From: Leyella stercorea
Lineage (GTDB): Bacteria; Bacteroidota; Bacteroidia; Bacteroidales; Bacteroidaceae
DNA: 64,000 bases
Direction of reading: 5' to 3'
Assembly (NCBI RefSeq): GCF_021531355.1
Contig: NZ_JADYTS010000003.1
Coordinates: forward strand, 62,001 to 126,000
The translations under genes and the position numbers were made by a program. The notes beneath the pieces were generated by a model that was not told where the DNA came from, ran no database searches, and worked only from the letters and a program-made list of their open reading frames with translations. Positions 33,669 to 43,745 of the stretch are shown here, piece by piece; the stretch's first letter is position 1, and every line of letters begins with the position of its first letter.

Positions 33669-33714
33669 TGTTTTGAGTTAAACAACGTATTTTTAAACCT
33701 AAACAAATAAGAAA

Positions 33715-34038
33715 ATGGAAGAAAACAACCAGAATCAGCAGCCCCAGGGTCTTCAGATTGAGCTGAAGCCGGAAATCGGAGTAGGAGTATACGCTAACCT
33801 CGCGCTTATCACTCACTCTTCGTCAGACTTCATCCTCGACTTCACATGCATGCTTCCCGGTATGCAGCAGCCGCAGGTTCGCAGCCGCGTAGTGATGGCT
33901 CCCGAGCACGCAAAGCGTCTTTTGATGGCCCTCAACGATAATATCGTAAAATACGAGCAGAACTTCGGCAAGATCAATCTGCCCGAACAGCAGCAGCCAC
34001 GCACAGCTACTCCGTTTGAGCAGCCGGCAGAGGCATAA
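33715..34038 (+). CDS. DUF3467 family protein
   Basis: 107-aa soluble protein (QIELKPEIGVGVYANLALITHSSSDFILDFTCMLPG...RVVMAPEHAKRLLMALNDNIVKYEQNFG) with a Gln/Pro-rich tail. It is recognisable as DUF3467, a small conserved Bacteroidetes family of unknown function. It has its own strong promoter, a structured leader and a good terminator, so it is a stand-alone, probably well-expressed unit. Confidence 0.9.
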   Translation: MEENNQNQQPQGLQIELKPEIGVGVYANLALITHSSSDFILDFTCMLPGMQQPQVRSRVVMAPEHAKRLLMALNDNIVKYEQNFGKINLPEQQQPRTATPFEQPAEA

Positions 34039-34069
34039 TCGTTAAGTAACGAGAGAACAAAGAGATTAC

Positions 34070-34110
34070 GGCAGACAGGCTTTTTATTTTAGCTTGTCTG
34101 CCTTTTTTGT
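34070..34110 (+). terminator. Terminator after DUF3467
   Basis: Stem GGCAGACAGGCT (34070-34081) / AGCTTGTCTGCC (34091-34102) with one G-U pair on the plus strand, then six T. Confidence 0.9.
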
Positions 34111-34132
34111 TGCATTTTTTTTGTTGTTATGT

Positions 34133-34162
34133 TCTGATTCTCGCTATTTTTCTGTAAGTTTG
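34133..34162 (+). promoter_or_regulatory. Promoter of the HepT/MntA-like pair
   Basis: TAAGTTTG (-7, 34155-34162) with a weak TCTG -33 (34133-34136) 18 bp upstream; start codon at 34197. Confidence 0.45.
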
Positions 34163-34196
34163 CAACATTATACATTATATGATATAAACGGTAGAC

Positions 34197-34631
34197 ATGA
34201 CAGATTTATCACGTTGGGAACAACGACTTGAAAGTTATCACAAAGCATTATCGCGTTTGGCTGAAATTGTTAACGCAAGTAAGTTGCGAGCGCTCAATGA
34301 TTTTGAGCGTGACGGGCTTGTACAACGTTTTGAGCTTACGCATGAATTGTCGTGGAAGTTGATGAAAGCGTATGCTGAGTATCAAGGTTATGATGGTATC
34401 GGTGGTTCACGTGATGCCACGCGTAAAGCCTTCGAAATGAACTTAATACCTGACGGACAGATATGGATGGATATGATAAAAAGTCGTAACGAGACATCGC
34501 ACAATTATAATGGGGATATTGCTAGTGATGTAGTAGATAATATACTGAATGTATTCTATCCCGAGCTGACAGCTTTTTACTATAAAATGAATGAGTTGGC
34601 GACATCAACTCCTAATGATATATTTGCCTAA
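34197..34631 (+). CDS. HepT-like nucleotidyltransferase substrate-binding protein (HI0074 family)
   Basis: 144-aa all-helical protein. It carries the HEPN signature Rx4H (RNETSH, ~residues 100-105) and the family segments FELTHELSWKLMKAYAEYQG and DATRKAFEMNLI. HEPN partners of MNT-type nucleotidyltransferases act as RNase toxins (HepT) or as substrate-binding subunits. The gene precedes the nucleotidyltransferase gene by 2 bp, as in HepT-MntA modules. Toxin activity is inferred, not shown. Confidence 0.88.
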   Translation: MTDLSRWEQRLESYHKALSRLAEIVNASKLRALNDFERDGLVQRFELTHELSWKLMKAYAEYQGYDGIGGSRDATRKAFEMNLIPDGQIWMDMIKSRNETSHNYNGDIASDVVDNILNVFYPELTAFYYKMNELATSTPNDIFA

Positions 34632-34633
34632 TA

Positions 34634-34951
34634 ATGAGAGACTTTGGATTAGGTGTCGACAATCTTCGAGCAATTGTTAATGTCTTGTCGTCGGTAAAAA
34701 ATGTACAGCGCGCCCTGATATATGGGTCAAGGGCAAAAGGAAATTTCCGTTCCAACTCTGATATTGATATAATGCTGGAAGGCGAACGCTTGACTATCGG
34801 TGATTTGTCTATGATAGATGCTCGGCTGGACGATTTGCTGTTGCCATGGCAGATTGATCTGTGTGCGCGCAACCGTGTCGGCAATAAAGCCCTGCTTGAT
34901 GAAGTGGATAAGTGGGGAGTGGTTGTGTATCAACGCTCTACAAGTTTTTGA
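34634..34951 (+). CDS. MntA-like minimal nucleotidyltransferase (antitoxin candidate)
   Basis: 105-aa minimal nucleotidyltransferase. The catalytic motif GSxxxG...DxD is intact: YGSRAKGNFRSNSDIDIML (~residues 30-48). In type VII systems the MntA antitoxin AMPylates a Tyr near the HepT active site; this member may act so on the preceding protein. Gene order, 2-bp spacing and sizes fit the HI0073/HI0074 pair. Located immediately upstream of the str operon but reads out before its promoter. Confidence 0.88.
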   Translation: MRDFGLGVDNLRAIVNVLSSVKNVQRALIYGSRAKGNFRSNSDIDIMLEGERLTIGDLSMIDARLDDLLLPWQIDLCARNRVGNKALLDEVDKWGVVVYQRSTSF

Positions 34952-35073
34952 GATTTTAATTTGTAATTATTGGCTAAGATGGGCTTATTTGTTTTCGAAT
35001 TGTTAACAAATCGTTAAAATAGCCTGTAAAACCATAAATTTATACCACAGCAGTAAGATTGTAATTTTATATA

Positions 35074-35105
35074 TTAGGTATTTTCAAGAAAAGTTCGTAC
35101 CTTTG
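35074..35105 (+). promoter_or_regulatory. Promoter of the ribosomal superoperon (rpsL)
   Basis: TTAG (-33, 35074-35077), 20 bp, TACCTTTG (-7, 35098-35105), with an AT-rich stretch upstream. The leader to rpsL is about 75 nt. Confidence 0.65.
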
Positions 35106-35186
35106 CACCCCGAAAACGGCTTGATATTAGCTGTTTTATAAGATCGACAATTGAAATAAAAAATATATAAATTAAAAATTAGAATT

Positions 35187-35570
35187 ATGCCTACAATTTC
35201 ACAGTTGGTAAGAAAAGGCAGAAAGGTGCTCGTAGACAAGAGCAAGTCACCGGCTCTGGATTCATGTCCTCAGCGTCGTGGTGTTTGCGTTCGTGTTTAC
35301 ACTACAACACCTAAGAAGCCTAACTCGGCAATGCGTAAGGTTGCCCGTGTACGTTTGACAAACTCTAAGGAAGTTAACTCATACATTCCGGGAGAGGGTC
35401 ATAACCTTCAGGAGCACTCAATCGTATTGGTTCGCGGTGGTCGTGTAAAGGACCTTCCTGGTGTACGTTATCACATCGTTCGCGGTACACTCGATACGGC
35501 AGGTGTTGCAAACCGTACACAGCGTCGTTCAAAGTACGGAGCTAAGCGTCCTAAGGCAGCCAAGAAGTAA
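35187..35570 (+). CDS. rpsL: Ribosomal protein uS12
   Basis: 127-aa decoding-centre protein of the 30S subunit. Conserved loops [16 protein letters not shown] and [17 protein letters not shown] are intact; the first is wild-type at the Lys associated with streptomycin response (PKKPNSA). First gene of the str operon, followed by rpsG after ~145 bp. Confidence 0.98.
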   Translation: MPTISQLVRKGRKVLVDKSKSPALDSCPQRRGVCVRVYTTTPKKPNSAMRKVARVRLTNSKEVNSYIPGEGHNLQEHSIVLVRGGRVKDLPGVRYHIVRGTLDTAGVANRTQRRSKYGAKRPKAAKK

Positions 35571-35715
35571 TCAGAAGATAATTTAATTGTCGGACGTATT
35601 TTTTAAAATCGTTTTGCTGGAGAATTGTTAATAGACAGGTTGAGTAAATGCCCAAGAGAGGGCGTTGAAGAACAGTAAGAAACAACCCCACGCAGACAAA
35701 TTTTTTCAAAACAAA

Positions 35716-36192
35716 ATGAGAAAAGCAAAACCAAAGAAGCGCGTGATCCTTCCGGATCCGAAATTCAACGACCAGAAGGTCTCTAAGTTTGTAAACCACT
35801 TGATGTATGACGGTAAGAAGAATACCTCATACGAAATCTTCTACAATGCACTTGACGCAGTTCAGGAGAAGATGGCTAAGGAAGAGAAGTCGGCTCTCGA
35901 GATTTGGAAGCAGGCCCTCGACAACATCACTCCGCAGGTTGAGGTAAAGAGCCGCCGTATCGGTGGTGCTACTTTCCAGGTTCCGACAGAGATTCGTGCG
36001 GAGCGCAAGGAGAGCATCTCAATGAAGAACCTTATCGCTTTCGCTCGCAAGCGTGGTGGTAAGAGCATGGCTGACAAGCTTGCTGCTGAGATTATGGATG
36101 CATACAACAACCAGGGTGGTGCTTACAAGCGTAAGGAAGATATGCACCGTATGGCCGAGGCTAACCGCGCATTCGCTCACTTCAGATTCTAA
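35716..36192 (+). CDS. rpsG: Ribosomal protein uS7
   Basis: 158-aa 16S-binding protein of the 30S head, read from the ATG at 35716 ([15 protein letters not shown]); upstream in-frame codons lack family similarity. Typical segments [16 protein letters not shown] and [15 protein letters not shown] are present. fusA follows at 23 bp. Confidence 0.98.
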   Translation: MRKAKPKKRVILPDPKFNDQKVSKFVNHLMYDGKKNTSYEIFYNALDAVQEKMAKEEKSALEIWKQALDNITPQVEVKSRRIGGATFQVPTEIRAERKESISMKNLIAFARKRGGKSMADKLAAEIMDAYNNQGGAYKRKEDMHRMAEANRAFAHFRF

Positions 36193-36215
36193 TATAATAA
36201 TAAGGTAAAAGGAAA

Positions 36216-38330
36216 ATGGCAAATCGCGATTTACATTTGACTCGTAACATCGGCATTATGGCCCACATCGATGCCGGTAAGACCACTACTTCTGAGCGTA
36301 TCCTGTTCTACACAGGTAAGACTCATAAGATTGGTGAGGTTCACGACGGTGCTGCCACAATGGACTGGATGGTTCAGGAGCAGGAGCGTGGTATCACTAT
36401 CACATCTGCTGCTACAACATGTAACTGGAACTATCTTGGCAACTCGTACAAGATCAACTTGATCGACACTCCGGGACACGTTGACTTCACCGCTGAGGTA
36501 GAGCGCTCACTGCGTGTACTCGATGGAGCAGTTGCTACTTATTCTGCAGCCGACGGTGTTCAGCCACAGTCTGAGACAGTATGGCGCCAGGCCGACAAGT
36601 ACAACGTTCCTCGTATCGGTTACGTTAACAAGATGGACCGTTCAGGTGCTGACTTCTTCGAGACAGTACAGCAGATGAAGGACATCCTCGGTGCTAATCC
36701 TTGTCCTATCCAGATTCCTATCGGAGCTGAGGAGAACTTCAAGGGCGTTGTAGACCTTCTCAAGATGAAGGCTATTCTGTGGCACGACGAGACAATGGGT
36801 GCTGAGTACGATGTTGAGGAAATTCCTGCCGACCTCGTTGACGAGGCTAACGAGTGGCGTGACAAGATGGTAGAAGCTGCTGCCAACTTCGACGACGCTC
36901 TCATGGAGAAGTATCTCGAGGGTGAGGAAATCACTGAGGAGGAGCTTATCGCAGCTATCCGCAAGGGTACAATCTCAATGGAACTTACTCCTATGCTCCT
37001 CGGTTCTTCATACAAGAACAAGGGTGTTCAGCCACTTCTCGACTACGTTTGCGCATTCCTTCCTTCACCTCTCGATACAGCCGCTATCGTAGGTACAAAC
37101 CCTGACACTGAGGAAGAGGAGGATCGTAAGCCTTCTGAGACAGAGCCTACTTCGGCTCTTGCGTTCAAGATTGCTACCGACCCGTTCATGGGCCGTTTGG
37201 TATTCTTCCGCGTATACTCAGGTAAGGTAGTTGCTGGTTCTTACGTTTACAACCCACGTTCACGCAAGAAGGAGCGTATCTCACGTCTGTTCCAGATGAA
37301 CTCAAATAAGGAAATTCCTATGGAATCAATCGACGCTGGTGATATCGGCGCAGGTGTAGGTTTCAAGGATATCCGCACAGGTGATACTCTCTGCGACGAG
37401 GCACATCCTATCGTGCTCGAGTCAATGACATTCCCTGATACTGTAATCTCTATCGCAGTTGAGCCGAAGAGCCAGGCTGATATCGCTAAGCTCGATAACG
37501 GTCTTGCCAAGCTTGCTGAAGAGGACCCGACATTCACCGTTCGTACCGACGAGCAGAGTGGTCAGACCATTATCTCTGGTATGGGTGAGCTTCACCTCGA
37601 CATCATCATCGACCGTCTGAAGCGTGAGTTCAAGGTTGAATGTAACCAGGGTAAGCCTCAGGTTAACTACAAGGAGGCTATCACTAAGCCTGTACAGCTC
37701 CGCGAGGTTTACAAGAAGCAGTCAGGTGGTCGTGGTAAGTTCGCTGACATCATCGTAACAATCGGCCCGAAGGACGAGGATTACAAGGAAGGCGACTTGC
37801 AGTTTGTTAACGAGGTTAAGGGTGGTAACATTCCTAAGGAATTCATCCCCTCAGTTCAGAAGGGCTTCGAGAACGCCATGAAGAACGGTATCCTCGGTGG
37901 CTATCCTATGACTGGCATGAAGGTTGTCCTCACCGATGGTTCATTCCACCCGGTTGACTCTGACCAGTTGTCATTCGAGCTTGCTGCCCTCAATGCTTAC
38001 AAGAACGGTTGCCCGAAGGCAGGTCCGGTTCTTATGGAGCCTATCATGAAGGTAGAGGTTGTTACTCCTGAGGAGAACATGGGTGACGTAATCGGCGACT
38101 TGAACAAGCGTCGTGGTCAGGTAGAAGGCATGGAAGAGGCTCGCTCTGGCGCCCGTATCGTTAAGGCTATGGTGCCACTGTCAGAGATGTTCGGTTATGT
38201 AACCGCTCTCCGTACCATCACTTCAGGTCGTGCTACAAGCTCTATGGAGTACGATCATCACTCTCCTCTGTCAAGCGCTATCGCTAAGGCAGTGCTCGAG
38301 GAGGTTAAGGGTCGCGCAGACCTCGTGTAA
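36216..38330 (+). CDS. fusA: Translation elongation factor G
   Basis: 704-aa GTPase driving ribosomal translocation. G1 AHIDAGKTT, the G2/G3 region [11 protein letters not shown] and DTPGHVDFT, and G4 NKMDRSG are all present, followed by domains II-V with the usual GMGELHLDI and RRGQVEGM segments. The C terminus is acidic-poor and of normal length. Third gene of the str operon; tuf does not follow. Confidence 0.98.
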   Translation: MANRDLHLTRNIGIMAHIDAGKTTTSERILFYTGKTHKIGEVHDGAATMDWMVQEQERGITITSAATTCNWNYLGNSYKINLIDTPGHVDFTAEVERSLRVLDGAVATYSAADGVQPQSETVWRQADKYNVPRIGYVNKMDRSGADFFETVQQMKDILGANPCPIQIPIGAEENFKGVVDLLKMKAILWHDETMGAEYDVEEIPADLVDEANEWRDKMVEAAANFDDALMEKYLEGEEITEEELIAAIRKGTISMELTPMLLGSSYKNKGVQPLLDYVCAFLPSPLDTAAIVGTNPDTEEEEDRKPSETEPTSALAFKIATDPFMGRLVFFRVYSGKVVAGSYVYNPRSRKKERISRLFQMNSNKEIPMESIDAGDIGAGVGFKDIRTGDTLCDEAHPIVLESMTFPDTVISIAVEPKSQADIAKLDNGLAKLAEEDPTFTVRTDEQSGQTIISGMGELHLDIIIDRLKREFKVECNQGKPQVNYKEAITKPVQLREVYKKQSGGRGKFADIIVTIGPKDEDYKEGDLQFVNEVKGGNIPKEFIPSVQKGFENAMKNGILGGYPMTGMKVVLTDGSFHPVDSDQLSFELAALNAYKNGCPKAGPVLMEPIMKVEVVTPEENMGDVIGDLNKRRGQVEGMEEARSGARIVKAMVPLSEMFGYVTALRTITSGRATSSMEYDHHSPLSSAIAKAVLEEVKGRADLV

Positions 38331-38373
38331 TCAGCACGTTAAACGAGAAGAATTCAGAATTGAAGAATACAGA

Positions 38374-38415
38374 AGTTAAGCCAAATGTTTGGCAAACCAA
38401 GCAAATGGCTTAACT
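38374..38415 (+). promoter_or_regulatory. Stem-loop in the fusA-rpsJ leader
   Basis: A 10-bp perfect stem AGTTAAGCCA (38374-38383) / TGGCTTAACT (38406-38415) with an internal CCAAATGTTTGG palindrome, in the 272-bp gap before the S10 genes. Confidence 0.5.
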
Positions 38416-38466
38416 CCTGACTCCTCTCTTCAGGTTTATCTCACAAGATAAAAAACTAAAGGGACA

Positions 38467-38519
38467 TGGGGCGTCGCTTAGCGAATGACTCTTAAGTGAC
38501 GTACCCCACCTCCTTTTTT
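38467..38519 (+). terminator. Terminator or attenuator between fusA and rpsJ
   Basis: TGGGG+CGTCGCTTA (38467-38480) pairs with TAAGTGACG+CCCCA (38493-38508; TA bulge, one G-U), then CCTCC and six T. It could end the str transcript or attenuate entry into the S10 genes. Confidence 0.6.
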
Positions 38520-38602
38520 CGGCTGTTCAGCACTCCAAGTTGAGACCATAATCACGCTGAACGCGCCAATTAAGAATTGCATTATAAACTTTAAATACAA
38601 TT

Positions 38603-38908
38603 ATGAGTCAAAAAATTCGTATCAAGCTGAAGAGCTACGACCACAAGCTCGTAGACAAGTCAGCTGAGAAGATCGTAAAGGCTGTGAAGGCTACTGGTGC
38701 TATCGTAAGCGGTCCAATTCCATTGCCTACACACAAGCGTATCTACACTGTAAACCGCAGTACTTTCGTTAACAAGAAATCACGTGAGCAGTTCCAGCTC
38801 TCTGACTTCAAGCGTCTTATCGACATCTATAGCTCAACAGCTAAGACAGTTGACGCTCTTATGAAGCTCGAGCTTCCCAGCGGTGTAGAAGTAGAAATCA
38901 AAGTATAG
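38603..38908 (+). CDS. rpsJ: Ribosomal protein uS10
   Basis: 101-aa 30S head protein, also NusE of antitermination complexes. Family segments [15 protein letters not shown] and [17 protein letters not shown] are clear. It opens the S10 operon after a structured 272-bp leader. Confidence 0.98.
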   Translation: MSQKIRIKLKSYDHKLVDKSAEKIVKAVKATGAIVSGPIPLPTHKRIYTVNRSTFVNKKSREQFQLSDFKRLIDIYSSTAKTVDALMKLELPSGVEVEIKV

Positions 38909-38936
38909 TAATTTTCATTTTTAATATTCATTTGAA

Positions 38937-39551
38937 ATGCCAGGATTAATTGGAAAAAAAATCGGAATGACATCCGTTTTCAGTGCCGACGGTAAGAATG
39001 TTCCGTGCACTGTTATCGAAGCTGGTCCATGTGTTGTAACACAGGTCAAGACCGTTGAAACAGACGGTTACAAGGCAGTTCAGCTGGGCTATGGTGAGGC
39101 TAAGGAAAAGAACACCACTAAGCCTATGATGGGCACCTTCAAGAAGGCAGGTACAACACCTAAGAAGCACTTGGCCGAGTTCAAATTTGACGAGGAGTAC
39201 AACCTCGGTGATGTTATCACCGTAGATCTCTTCGCAGATGTAGAATACGTTGACATTGTAGGCACCTCTAAGGGAAAAGGTTTCCAGGGTGTTGTTAAGC
39301 GTCATGGATTCGGTGGTGTAGGTCAGAGCACTCACGGTCAGGACGACCGCGCTCGCAAGCCGGGTTCTATCGGTGCTTGTTCTTACCCAGCAAAGGTATT
39401 CAAGGGAATGCGCATGGGCGGCCAGATGGGCGGCGACCGCGTTACAACCCAGAATCTCAAAGTGTTAAAGGTAATCTCGGACAAGAACCTCATTATCGTT
39501 AAGGGTTCTGTAGCCGGATGCAATGGTTCAACCGTATTAATCAAGAAATAA
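38937..39551 (+). CDS. rplC: Ribosomal protein uL3
   Basis: 204-aa 23S-binding protein that helps nucleate 50S assembly. [15 protein letters not shown] at the N terminus and [15 protein letters not shown]...[13 protein letters not shown] are typical. Its stop codon overlaps the rplD start by one base (TAATG). Confidence 0.98.
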   Translation: MPGLIGKKIGMTSVFSADGKNVPCTVIEAGPCVVTQVKTVETDGYKAVQLGYGEAKEKNTTKPMMGTFKKAGTTPKKHLAEFKFDEEYNLGDVITVDLFADVEYVDIVGTSKGKGFQGVVKRHGFGGVGQSTHGQDDRARKPGSIGACSYPAKVFKGMRMGGQMGGDRVTTQNLKVLKVISDKNLIIVKGSVAGCNGSTVLIKK

Positions 39552-40180
39552 TGGAAGTTAGCGTATTAAATATCAACGGTCAGGAGACCGGAAGAAAGGT
39601 TCAGTTGAACGACGCAATCTTCGGAATTGAGCCTAACGATCACGTTCTCTACCTCGACGTTAAGCAGTACCTCGCTAACCAGCGCCAGGGCACAGCTAAG
39701 TCAAAGGAGCGTAGCGAGGTTAGCGGTTCTACCCGTAAGCTTGGTCGCCAGAAGGGCGGCGGCGGTGCTCGCCGTGGTGATATCAACTCACCGGTGCTCG
39801 TAGGTGGTGGCCGCGTATTCGGTCCGAAGCCACGCAACTATAGCTTCAAGCTCAACAAGAAGGTGAAGGCTCTCGCTCGTAAGTCAGCTCTGTCTTACAA
39901 GGCTCAGGAGGCTGCTATCGTAGTAGTAGAAGACTTCGCAATGGAGGCTCCAAAGACTAAAGATTTCGTAAACATTACTAAAAATCTGAAAGTTGAGGGC
40001 AAAAAGCTCCTTCTTCTTTTGCCGGAAGTAAATAAAAACGTATATTTGTCAACTCGTAACTTGCAGCGTGCTGAAGTGATGACAGCAACAGCCCTCAATG
40101 CCTACAAGGTTTTGAACTCAGACGTGCTCGTAATCACTGAGAATTCGCTCAAGGCTATCGACTCAATCTTAACAAAATAA
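39551..40180 (+). CDS. rplD: Ribosomal protein uL4
   Basis: 209-aa protein with an extended loop lining the exit tunnel, here [16 protein letters not shown]; in proteobacteria it also autoregulates the S10 operon. The start at 39551 ([16 protein letters not shown]) overlaps the rplC stop; the open frame upstream is within rplC. Confidence 0.98.
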   Translation: MEVSVLNINGQETGRKVQLNDAIFGIEPNDHVLYLDVKQYLANQRQGTAKSKERSEVSGSTRKLGRQKGGGGARRGDINSPVLVGGGRVFGPKPRNYSFKLNKKVKALARKSALSYKAQEAAIVVVEDFAMEAPKTKDFVNITKNLKVEGKKLLLLLPEVNKNVYLSTRNLQRAEVMTATALNAYKVLNSDVLVITENSLKAIDSILTK

Positions 40181-40181
40181 T

Positions 40182-40187
40182 AGGAGG
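40182..40187 (+). promoter_or_regulatory. Shine-Dalgarno-like AGGAGG before rplW
   Basis: AGGAGG 8 nt before the rplW ATG. Such sites are rare in Bacteroidetes; most genes in this operon have none. Confidence 0.6.
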
Positions 40188-40195
40188 CAACAGAC

Positions 40196-40540
40196 ATGAC
40201 ATTCATCGTAAAACCGTTGGTTACCGAGAAGATGACCAAGATCACTGACAAGTCTTCTGTAGCCAAGACATATAAGGTTAAGGGTCAGGAGCGCACAAAG
40301 AAGGCCGAGACAAAGTATGGCTTCATCGTGCTTCCCGAGGCTAACAAGCTTGAGATTAAGAAGGAAATCGAGACACGTTACAACGTTACTGTACTCGACG
40401 TGAACACAATGGTACATGCTGGCAAGCGCCAGAGCCGTTACACACGCAAGGGTCTCGTTCGTGGACAGAAGAACTCGTTCAAGAAAGCTATCGTTACTCT
40501 GAAAGAGGGCGATGTAATTGATTTTTACAGCAATATCTAA
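40196..40540 (+). CDS. rplW: Ribosomal protein uL23
   Basis: 114-aa protein at the exit-tunnel rim, docking site for trigger factor and SRP. IVKPLVTEKMTKI, KYGFIVLPEANKLEIKKEIE and KKAIVTLKEGDVIDFY are typical. Slightly longer than the E. coli protein because of the loop SRYTRKGLVRGQKNSFK. It is preceded by one of three clear SD-like sites in the operon. Confidence 0.97.
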   Translation: MTFIVKPLVTEKMTKITDKSSVAKTYKVKGQERTKKAETKYGFIVLPEANKLEIKKEIETRYNVTVLDVNTMVHAGKRQSRYTRKGLVRGQKNSFKKAIVTLKEGDVIDFYSNI

Positions 40541-40548
40541 AATAAAAA

Positions 40549-41373
40549 ATGGCAGTACGTAAATTTAAACCGGTTACACCGGGACAAAGACACAAGGTTA
40601 TTGGCACGTTCGAGGAGATTACTGCATCCGTGCCAGAGAAGTCTCTCGTTTTCGGAAAGCGCGCTACTGGTGGTCGAAACAACACCGGTAAGATGACAGT
40701 TCGCTACATGGGCGGCGGTCACAAGCGTAAGTATCGTCTGATCGACTTCAAGCGAGAGAAAGATGGTGTTCCCGCTGTAGTGAAGACAATCGAGTATGAT
40801 CCGAACCGTTCGGCTCGCATCGCTCTCCTGTTCTACGCTGACGGCGAAAAACGTTACATTATTGCTCCTAACGGACTGGAAGTAGGCGCTAAGCTTATGT
40901 CTGGTGCAGAGGCTGCACCTGAGGTAGGTAATGCTCTTCCGCTCGCAAACATTCCCGTTGGTACTGTGATCCACAACATTGAGTTGCGTCCAGGCCAGGG
41001 TGCTCTGCTCGTTCGTTCGGCTGGTAATTTCGCTCAGTTGACTTCTCGTGAAGGCAGTTACTGTGTTATTAAGCTCCCTTCTGGTGAGACACGCCAGGTG
41101 TTGAGCGCTTGTAAGGCCACAATTGGTAGTGTAGGAAACTCTGATCACGCTCTTGAGCAGTCAGGTAAGGCTGGTCGCTCTCGTTGGTTGGGCCGTCGTC
41201 CTCACAACCGTGGTGTTGTTATGAACCCTGTTGATCACCCGATGGGTGGTGGTGAAGGCCGTCAGTCTGGTGGACACCCACGTTCACGCAAGGGCTTGTA
41301 TGCTAAGGGTCTCAAGACACGTGCACCTAAGAAGCAGTCTAACAAGTATATCATCGAAAGAGCTAACAAATAA
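40549..41373 (+). CDS. rplB: Ribosomal protein uL2
   Basis: 274-aa core 50S protein near the peptidyl-transferase centre. [40 protein letters not shown] with the essential His, and the basic C terminus are intact. Follows rplW by 8 bp. Confidence 0.98.
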   Translation: MAVRKFKPVTPGQRHKVIGTFEEITASVPEKSLVFGKRATGGRNNTGKMTVRYMGGGHKRKYRLIDFKREKDGVPAVVKTIEYDPNRSARIALLFYADGEKRYIIAPNGLEVGAKLMSGAEAAPEVGNALPLANIPVGTVIHNIELRPGQGALLVRSAGNFAQLTSREGSYCVIKLPSGETRQVLSACKATIGSVGNSDHALEQSGKAGRSRWLGRRPHNRGVVMNPVDHPMGGGEGRQSGGHPRSRKGLYAKGLKTRAPKKQSNKYIIERANK

Positions 41374-41390
41374 TCAAACAAGAGTAAATT

Positions 41391-41657
41391 ATGAGTCGTT
41401 CATTAAAAAAAGGTCCATATATCAACGTGTCGCTTGAGAAGAAGATTCTCGCCATGAACGAGAGTGGCAAGAAGACAGTTGTCAAGACTTGGGCCAGAGC
41501 ATCAATGATCTCACCTGACTTCGTGGGACACACTGTTGCAGTTCATAACGGAAACAAATTTATCCCTGTTTACATCACTGAGAACATGGTAGGACATAAG
41601 CTCGGCGAGTTCTCTCCGACACGTCGCTTCGGTGGCCACTCAGGTAACAGAAAGTAA
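41391..41657 (+). CDS. rpsS: Ribosomal protein uS19
   Basis: 88-aa 30S head protein. [18 protein letters not shown] at the start and [19 protein letters not shown] are family signatures; the C terminus FGGHSGNRK is normal. Confidence 0.98.
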   Translation: MSRSLKKGPYINVSLEKKILAMNESGKKTVVKTWARASMISPDFVGHTVAVHNGNKFIPVYITENMVGHKLGEFSPTRRFGGHSGNRK

Positions 41658-41692
41658 GCGGGTTTAAACCATTTTAAATATAGAAACAAATA

Positions 41693-42097
41693 ATGGGAGC
41701 AAGAAAACATATATCGGCTGAAAAAAGAAAAGAAGCCCGTAAGAACTTGTACTTCGCAAAGCTCAACGGCGTTCCTTCTTCACCACGCAAGATGCGCTAC
41801 GTTGTAGACATGGTTCGTGGCTTGGAGGTTAACCGCGCACTCGGCGTACTCCGCTTCTCTAAGAAGCAGGCTGCTGTTGACGTTGAGAAACTGTTGCGTT
41901 CGGCTATTGCAAACTGGGAAGCTAAGAATGACCGCAAGGCTGAGGACGGCGAACTCTTCATCTCTAAGGTGTTCGTTGACGAAGGTGTTACTATGAAGCG
42001 CATGCGTCCGGCTCCGCAGGGTCGCGGCTACCGCATCCGCAAGCGTAGCAACCACGTTACTCTGTTTGTTGATACCAAAACTAATGACGAAAAATAA
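41693..42097 (+). CDS. rplV: Ribosomal protein uL22
   Basis: 134-aa exit-tunnel protein. [21 protein letters not shown] and the hairpin segment [20 protein letters not shown] are typical; the extended hairpin lines the nascent-chain tunnel. Confidence 0.98.
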   Translation: MGARKHISAEKRKEARKNLYFAKLNGVPSSPRKMRYVVDMVRGLEVNRALGVLRFSKKQAAVDVEKLLRSAIANWEAKNDRKAEDGELFISKVFVDEGVTMKRMRPAPQGRGYRIRKRSNHVTLFVDTKTNDEK

Positions 42098-42105
42098 TAA
42101 GTAGA

Positions 42106-42831
42106 ATGGGACAGAAAGTTAATCCAATAAGCAACCGTCTCGGTATTATCCGCGGCTGGGATTCAAATTGGTTCGGTGGCAAGAGCTTCGGAGACAACCT
42201 CGTAGAGGATAAGAACATCCGTACTTACCTCAACAAGCGTCTTGAGAAGGCTAGCGTTTCAAAGATCGTTATCGAGCGCACACTGAAACTCATCACTATC
42301 ACAATCTGCACAGCCCGTCCGGGTATCGTCATTGGTAAGGGTGGTCAGGATGTAGACAAGCTCAAGGAAGAGCTCAAGAAGCTCTACAAGAAGGACATCC
42401 AGATCAACATCTTCGAGGTGAAGAAGCCTGATCTCGACGCTACTATCGTGGGCAACAACATCGCTCGCCAGGTAGAGGGCAAGATCGCTTATCGCCGCGC
42501 TATCAAGATGGCTATCCAGAACGTTATGCGCGCTGGTGCCGAGGGCGTGAAGATCCAGATCACTGGCCGTCTGAACGGTGCCGAAATGGCACGTAAGGAA
42601 ATGTACAAAGAGGGACGTACCCCACTGCACACTTTCCGCGCAGACATCGACTATTGCCAGGCAGAGGCCCTCACTAAGGTAGGTCTCCTCGGAATCAAGG
42701 TTTGGATTTGCCGTGGCGAGGTTTACGGTGACCGTGACCTCACACCTAACTTCACTCAGGAGAAGCAGAACGGTGGTTCAAACAACGGCCGTGGTAACCG
42801 CGGTAACCGCAAGAGAAACAATAACCGTTAA
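42106..42831 (+). CDS. rpsC: Ribosomal protein uS3
   Basis: 241-aa 30S protein with a KH domain ([21 protein letters not shown]) at the mRNA entry channel. The C terminus ends in an Asn/Gly/Arg-rich tail ([16 protein letters not shown]), common in Bacteroidetes homologues and absent from E. coli. Confidence 0.98.
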   Translation: MGQKVNPISNRLGIIRGWDSNWFGGKSFGDNLVEDKNIRTYLNKRLEKASVSKIVIERTLKLITITICTARPGIVIGKGGQDVDKLKEELKKLYKKDIQINIFEVKKPDLDATIVGNNIARQVEGKIAYRRAIKMAIQNVMRAGAEGVKIQITGRLNGAEMARKEMYKEGRTPLHTFRADIDYCQAEALTKVGLLGIKVWICRGEVYGDRDLTPNFTQEKQNGGSNNGRGNRGNRKRNNNR

Positions 42832-42846
42832 AAGTAAAAGACTACA

Positions 42847-43275
42847 ATGTTACAGCCAAAAAGAGTAAGATATAGAAGACCTCAAGATGGACGTGGCAAT
42901 AAAGGCAACGCTCACAGAGGCACACAGTTGGCTTTTGGTTCATTCGGCATCAAGACACTTGAGGCAAAGTGGATCGACAGCCGTCAGATCGAGGCTGCCC
43001 GTGTTGCAGTAAACCGTTACATGCAGCGTCAGGGTCAGGTCTGGATCCGCATTTTCCCGGACAAACCAATCACTCGCAAGCCTGCCGACGTACGTATGGG
43101 TAAAGGTAAGGGTGATCCCGCAGGATGGGTAGCACCGGTTACTCCCGGACGCATCCTCTTCGAGGTGGAAGGCGTAAGCTTCGACATCGCTAAGGAGGCT
43201 CTTCGCCTCGCAGCCCAGAAGCTGCCGGTTAAGACTAAGTTCATTGTAAGACGCGACTACGACAAAAACGCTTAA
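42847..43275 (+). CDS. rplP: Ribosomal protein uL16
   Basis: 142-aa 50S protein at the A-site tRNA elbow. [41 protein letters not shown] and [10 protein letters not shown] are signature segments. rpmC begins 3 bp after its stop. Confidence 0.98.
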   Translation: MLQPKRVRYRRPQDGRGNKGNAHRGTQLAFGSFGIKTLEAKWIDSRQIEAARVAVNRYMQRQGQVWIRIFPDKPITRKPADVRMGKGKGDPAGWVAPVTPGRILFEVEGVSFDIAKEALRLAAQKLPVKTKFIVRRDYDKNA

Positions 43276-43278
43276 TTT

Positions 43279-43473
43279 ATGAAGATCAAAGAAGTAAGAG
43301 AAATGGATGCCAAGACATTGGCAGAAACTAAGGAGAACCTCCAGGAGAAGCTCGCTCAGATGAAGCTCAACCACACAGTTACTCCGCTTGAGAATCCATC
43401 ACAGATTAAAGCTGTTCGTCGTGACATAGCACGTCTGAATACAGAGATCCGCCAGAGAGAACTTAACAAATAA
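43279..43473 (+). CDS. rpmC: Ribosomal protein uL29
   Basis: 64-aa two-helix 50S protein near the exit tunnel. [22 protein letters not shown] and the C-terminal [16 protein letters not shown] fit the family. Confidence 0.97.
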   Translation: MKIKEVREMDAKTLAETKENLQEKLAQMKLNHTVTPLENPSQIKAVRRDIARLNTEIRQRELNK

Positions 43474-43484
43474 CAATGGTCCAG

Positions 43485-43742
43485 ATGGAAACAAGAAATT
43501 TAAGAAAAACAAGACAGGGTGTCGTTATCAGCAACAAGATGGATAAAACCATTGTTATTGCAGCTAAGTTCAAGGAGAAGCACCCTATTTATGGTAAGTT
43601 CGTCCAGAAGACAAAGAAATACCATGCTCATGACGAGAAGAACGAGGCTAACATTGGCGATACAGTTCTCATCATGGAGACCCGTCCCTTGAGCAAGACC
43701 AAGAGATGGAGATTAGTACAAATCGTAGAAAAAGCTAAGTAA
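43485..43742 (+). CDS. rpsQ: Ribosomal protein uS17
   Basis: 85-aa 16S-binding protein. The start is placed at 43485 ([16 protein letters not shown]) by similarity to relatives; an in-frame ATG nine bases upstream is an alternative. [34 protein letters not shown] is typical. Confidence 0.95.
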   Translation: METRNLRKTRQGVVISNKMDKTIVIAAKFKEKHPIYGKFVQKTKKYHAHDEKNEANIGDTVLIMETRPLSKTKRWRLVQIVEKAK

Positions 43743-43745
43743 AAT

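Noticed and set aside
38331-38602. Possible tuf gene or remnant between fusA and rpsJ
   Set aside because: No EF-Tu motifs in any frame; only hairpins are present.
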